Below are positions 15,980 through 16,412 of a stretch of 16,412 bases of DNA, piece by piece. The position numbers and the translations under genes were made by a program. Source of the DNA: Gracilaria caudata. Lineage: Eukaryota; Rhodophyta; Florideophyceae; Gracilariales; Gracilariaceae. The stretch's first letter is position 1. Every line of letters starts with the position of its first letter. The notes under the pieces are model-generated. The model did not search any database, was not told where the DNA came from, and saw nothing but the letters and a program-made list of their open reading frames with translations. The stretch covers positions 1-16,412 of the forward strand of contig JASCIV010000571.1 of the NCBI GenBank assembly GCA_030374735.1. Direction: 5' to 3'.

Positions 15980-16162
15980 TTGCCGCGCGCGGCGCCCGAA
16001 AACGTGTCCACCGCGCGCGCTCGCCACCGTCTCCACGTGTGCGCGCCTCGCCGCGCCGCCGTGCCGCCGCGCCGCCCATCCGTTCGACGCCTCGCGACGA
16101 GCACAACGGTCCGCGCCGCGCGCAAGGCGCCCGTTGCGGCGCGCAAAAGCGCGGGAGCGCGC

Positions 16163-16412
16163 ATGCTGGCCACGTGGGCGCGTGGCACGCGCGTTTTGAC
16201 GCCATACAGCGACGCGCGCGTGCTTGCCACGCGTTGCACGCGCATCGCACGCGCGCGCCGCTTTGGTGCCGTTCATGGCGCGTGTGGGCGCTGCCACCAT
16301 TTGGCGTGCAACGGTCAGTGCTCTCATCGTCGCGCGCGCAATCCGCGCTCTGCCTTCTCTCGTAGCCGACGTGCATCCCCCCCGAAAACGCAACCCTCCC
16401 GCACACACACCC
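16163..16412 (+). CDS. Partial gene running off the window: Arg-rich N-terminus and Cys/His cluster
   Basis: The frame is open from the ATG at 16163 to the end of the window (83 codons, no stop seen), so the product is cut at its C-terminus. Residues 1-36 contain seven or more Arg, hydroxyl and Ala residues and only one acid, like a mitochondrial or plastid targeting sequence. Residues 41-55 hold CGRCHHLACNGQCSH, a C-x2-C-H-H-x2-C-x3-C-x-H pattern that could bind zinc. The rest is Arg/Ser/Pro-rich. The TATA box at 15973 and the lack of any earlier ATG support the start. Against it: the DNA is so GC-rich that several long shadow ORFs exist on the other strand (15860-16408, 15937-16245). Confidence 0.33.
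   Translation, partial: MLATWARGTRVLTPYSDARVLATRCTRIARARRFGAVHGACGRCHHLACNGQCSHRRARNPRSAFSRSRRASPPKTQPSRTHT

Noticed and set aside
15099..16406. 435-codon minus-strand ORF at the right end
   Set aside because: It has no ATG-supported start with a promoter, overlaps the start of the hemerythrin-like gene in another frame, and is a Ser/Pro/Arg/Ala-rich product typical of GC-rich non-coding DNA.
1..16412. CRISPR array, prophage, operon or defence system
   Set aside because: There are no regularly spaced repeats, no bacterial-type gene clusters and no recognisable defence or phage proteins; the genes are eukaryotic in type.

Overview
The window looks like nuclear DNA of an intron-poor, GC-rich eukaryote. 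There are no ribosome-binding sites or operons. Genes stand singly on both strands with AT-rich TATA-like boxes roughly 90-110 bases before some ATGs, and the proteins are eukaryotic in type: an R2R3-MYB factor, a Golgi-type sulfotransferase and a secreted CAP protein. A compact, single-exon gene island beside a stretch of decayed DNA fits a red alga (Chondrus- or Porphyridium-like), but that placement is inference from style, not from a marker gene.

Layout. Bases 1 to about 4,300 have lower GC and no intact gene. They hold what reads like a long plus-strand coding sequence broken by many stops and frame changes (about 260-3867), probably an old mobile element or dead gene of unknown family. 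From about 4,300 the DNA becomes rich in CGCG. The secure genes are: an R2R3-MYB transcription factor (5146-5994, +, TATA at 5034); a secreted CAP/SCP domain protein (8853-9632, +); an unrecognised single-pass membrane protein (9884-10762, +); a type II membrane carbohydrate sulfotransferase (11243-12868, +); and a helical, possibly hemerythrin-like protein (14194-15285, -). Less certain are a minus-strand disordered protein with an RVRF motif (6309-6869; the opposite strand is also open), two small ORFs (8126-8254 and 13555-13698), and a plus-strand partial gene running off the right edge (16163 onward) with a Cys/His cluster. Between the last two genes lie two outward-facing TATA boxes about 150 bases apart, which looks like a bidirectional promoter.

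How the genes relate. The CAP protein, the sulfotransferase and perhaps the membrane protein all belong to the secretory route or cell surface. This agrees with an alga that makes a sulfated extracellular matrix, but nothing in the sequence shows co-regulation. I see no RNA gene, CRISPR array, intact transposon or defence system. The points most worth a second look are the decayed coding region, the double-coding 6309-6869 locus, the hemerythrin-like protein with apparently lost metal ligands, and the divergent promoter with the truncated Cys/His gene.
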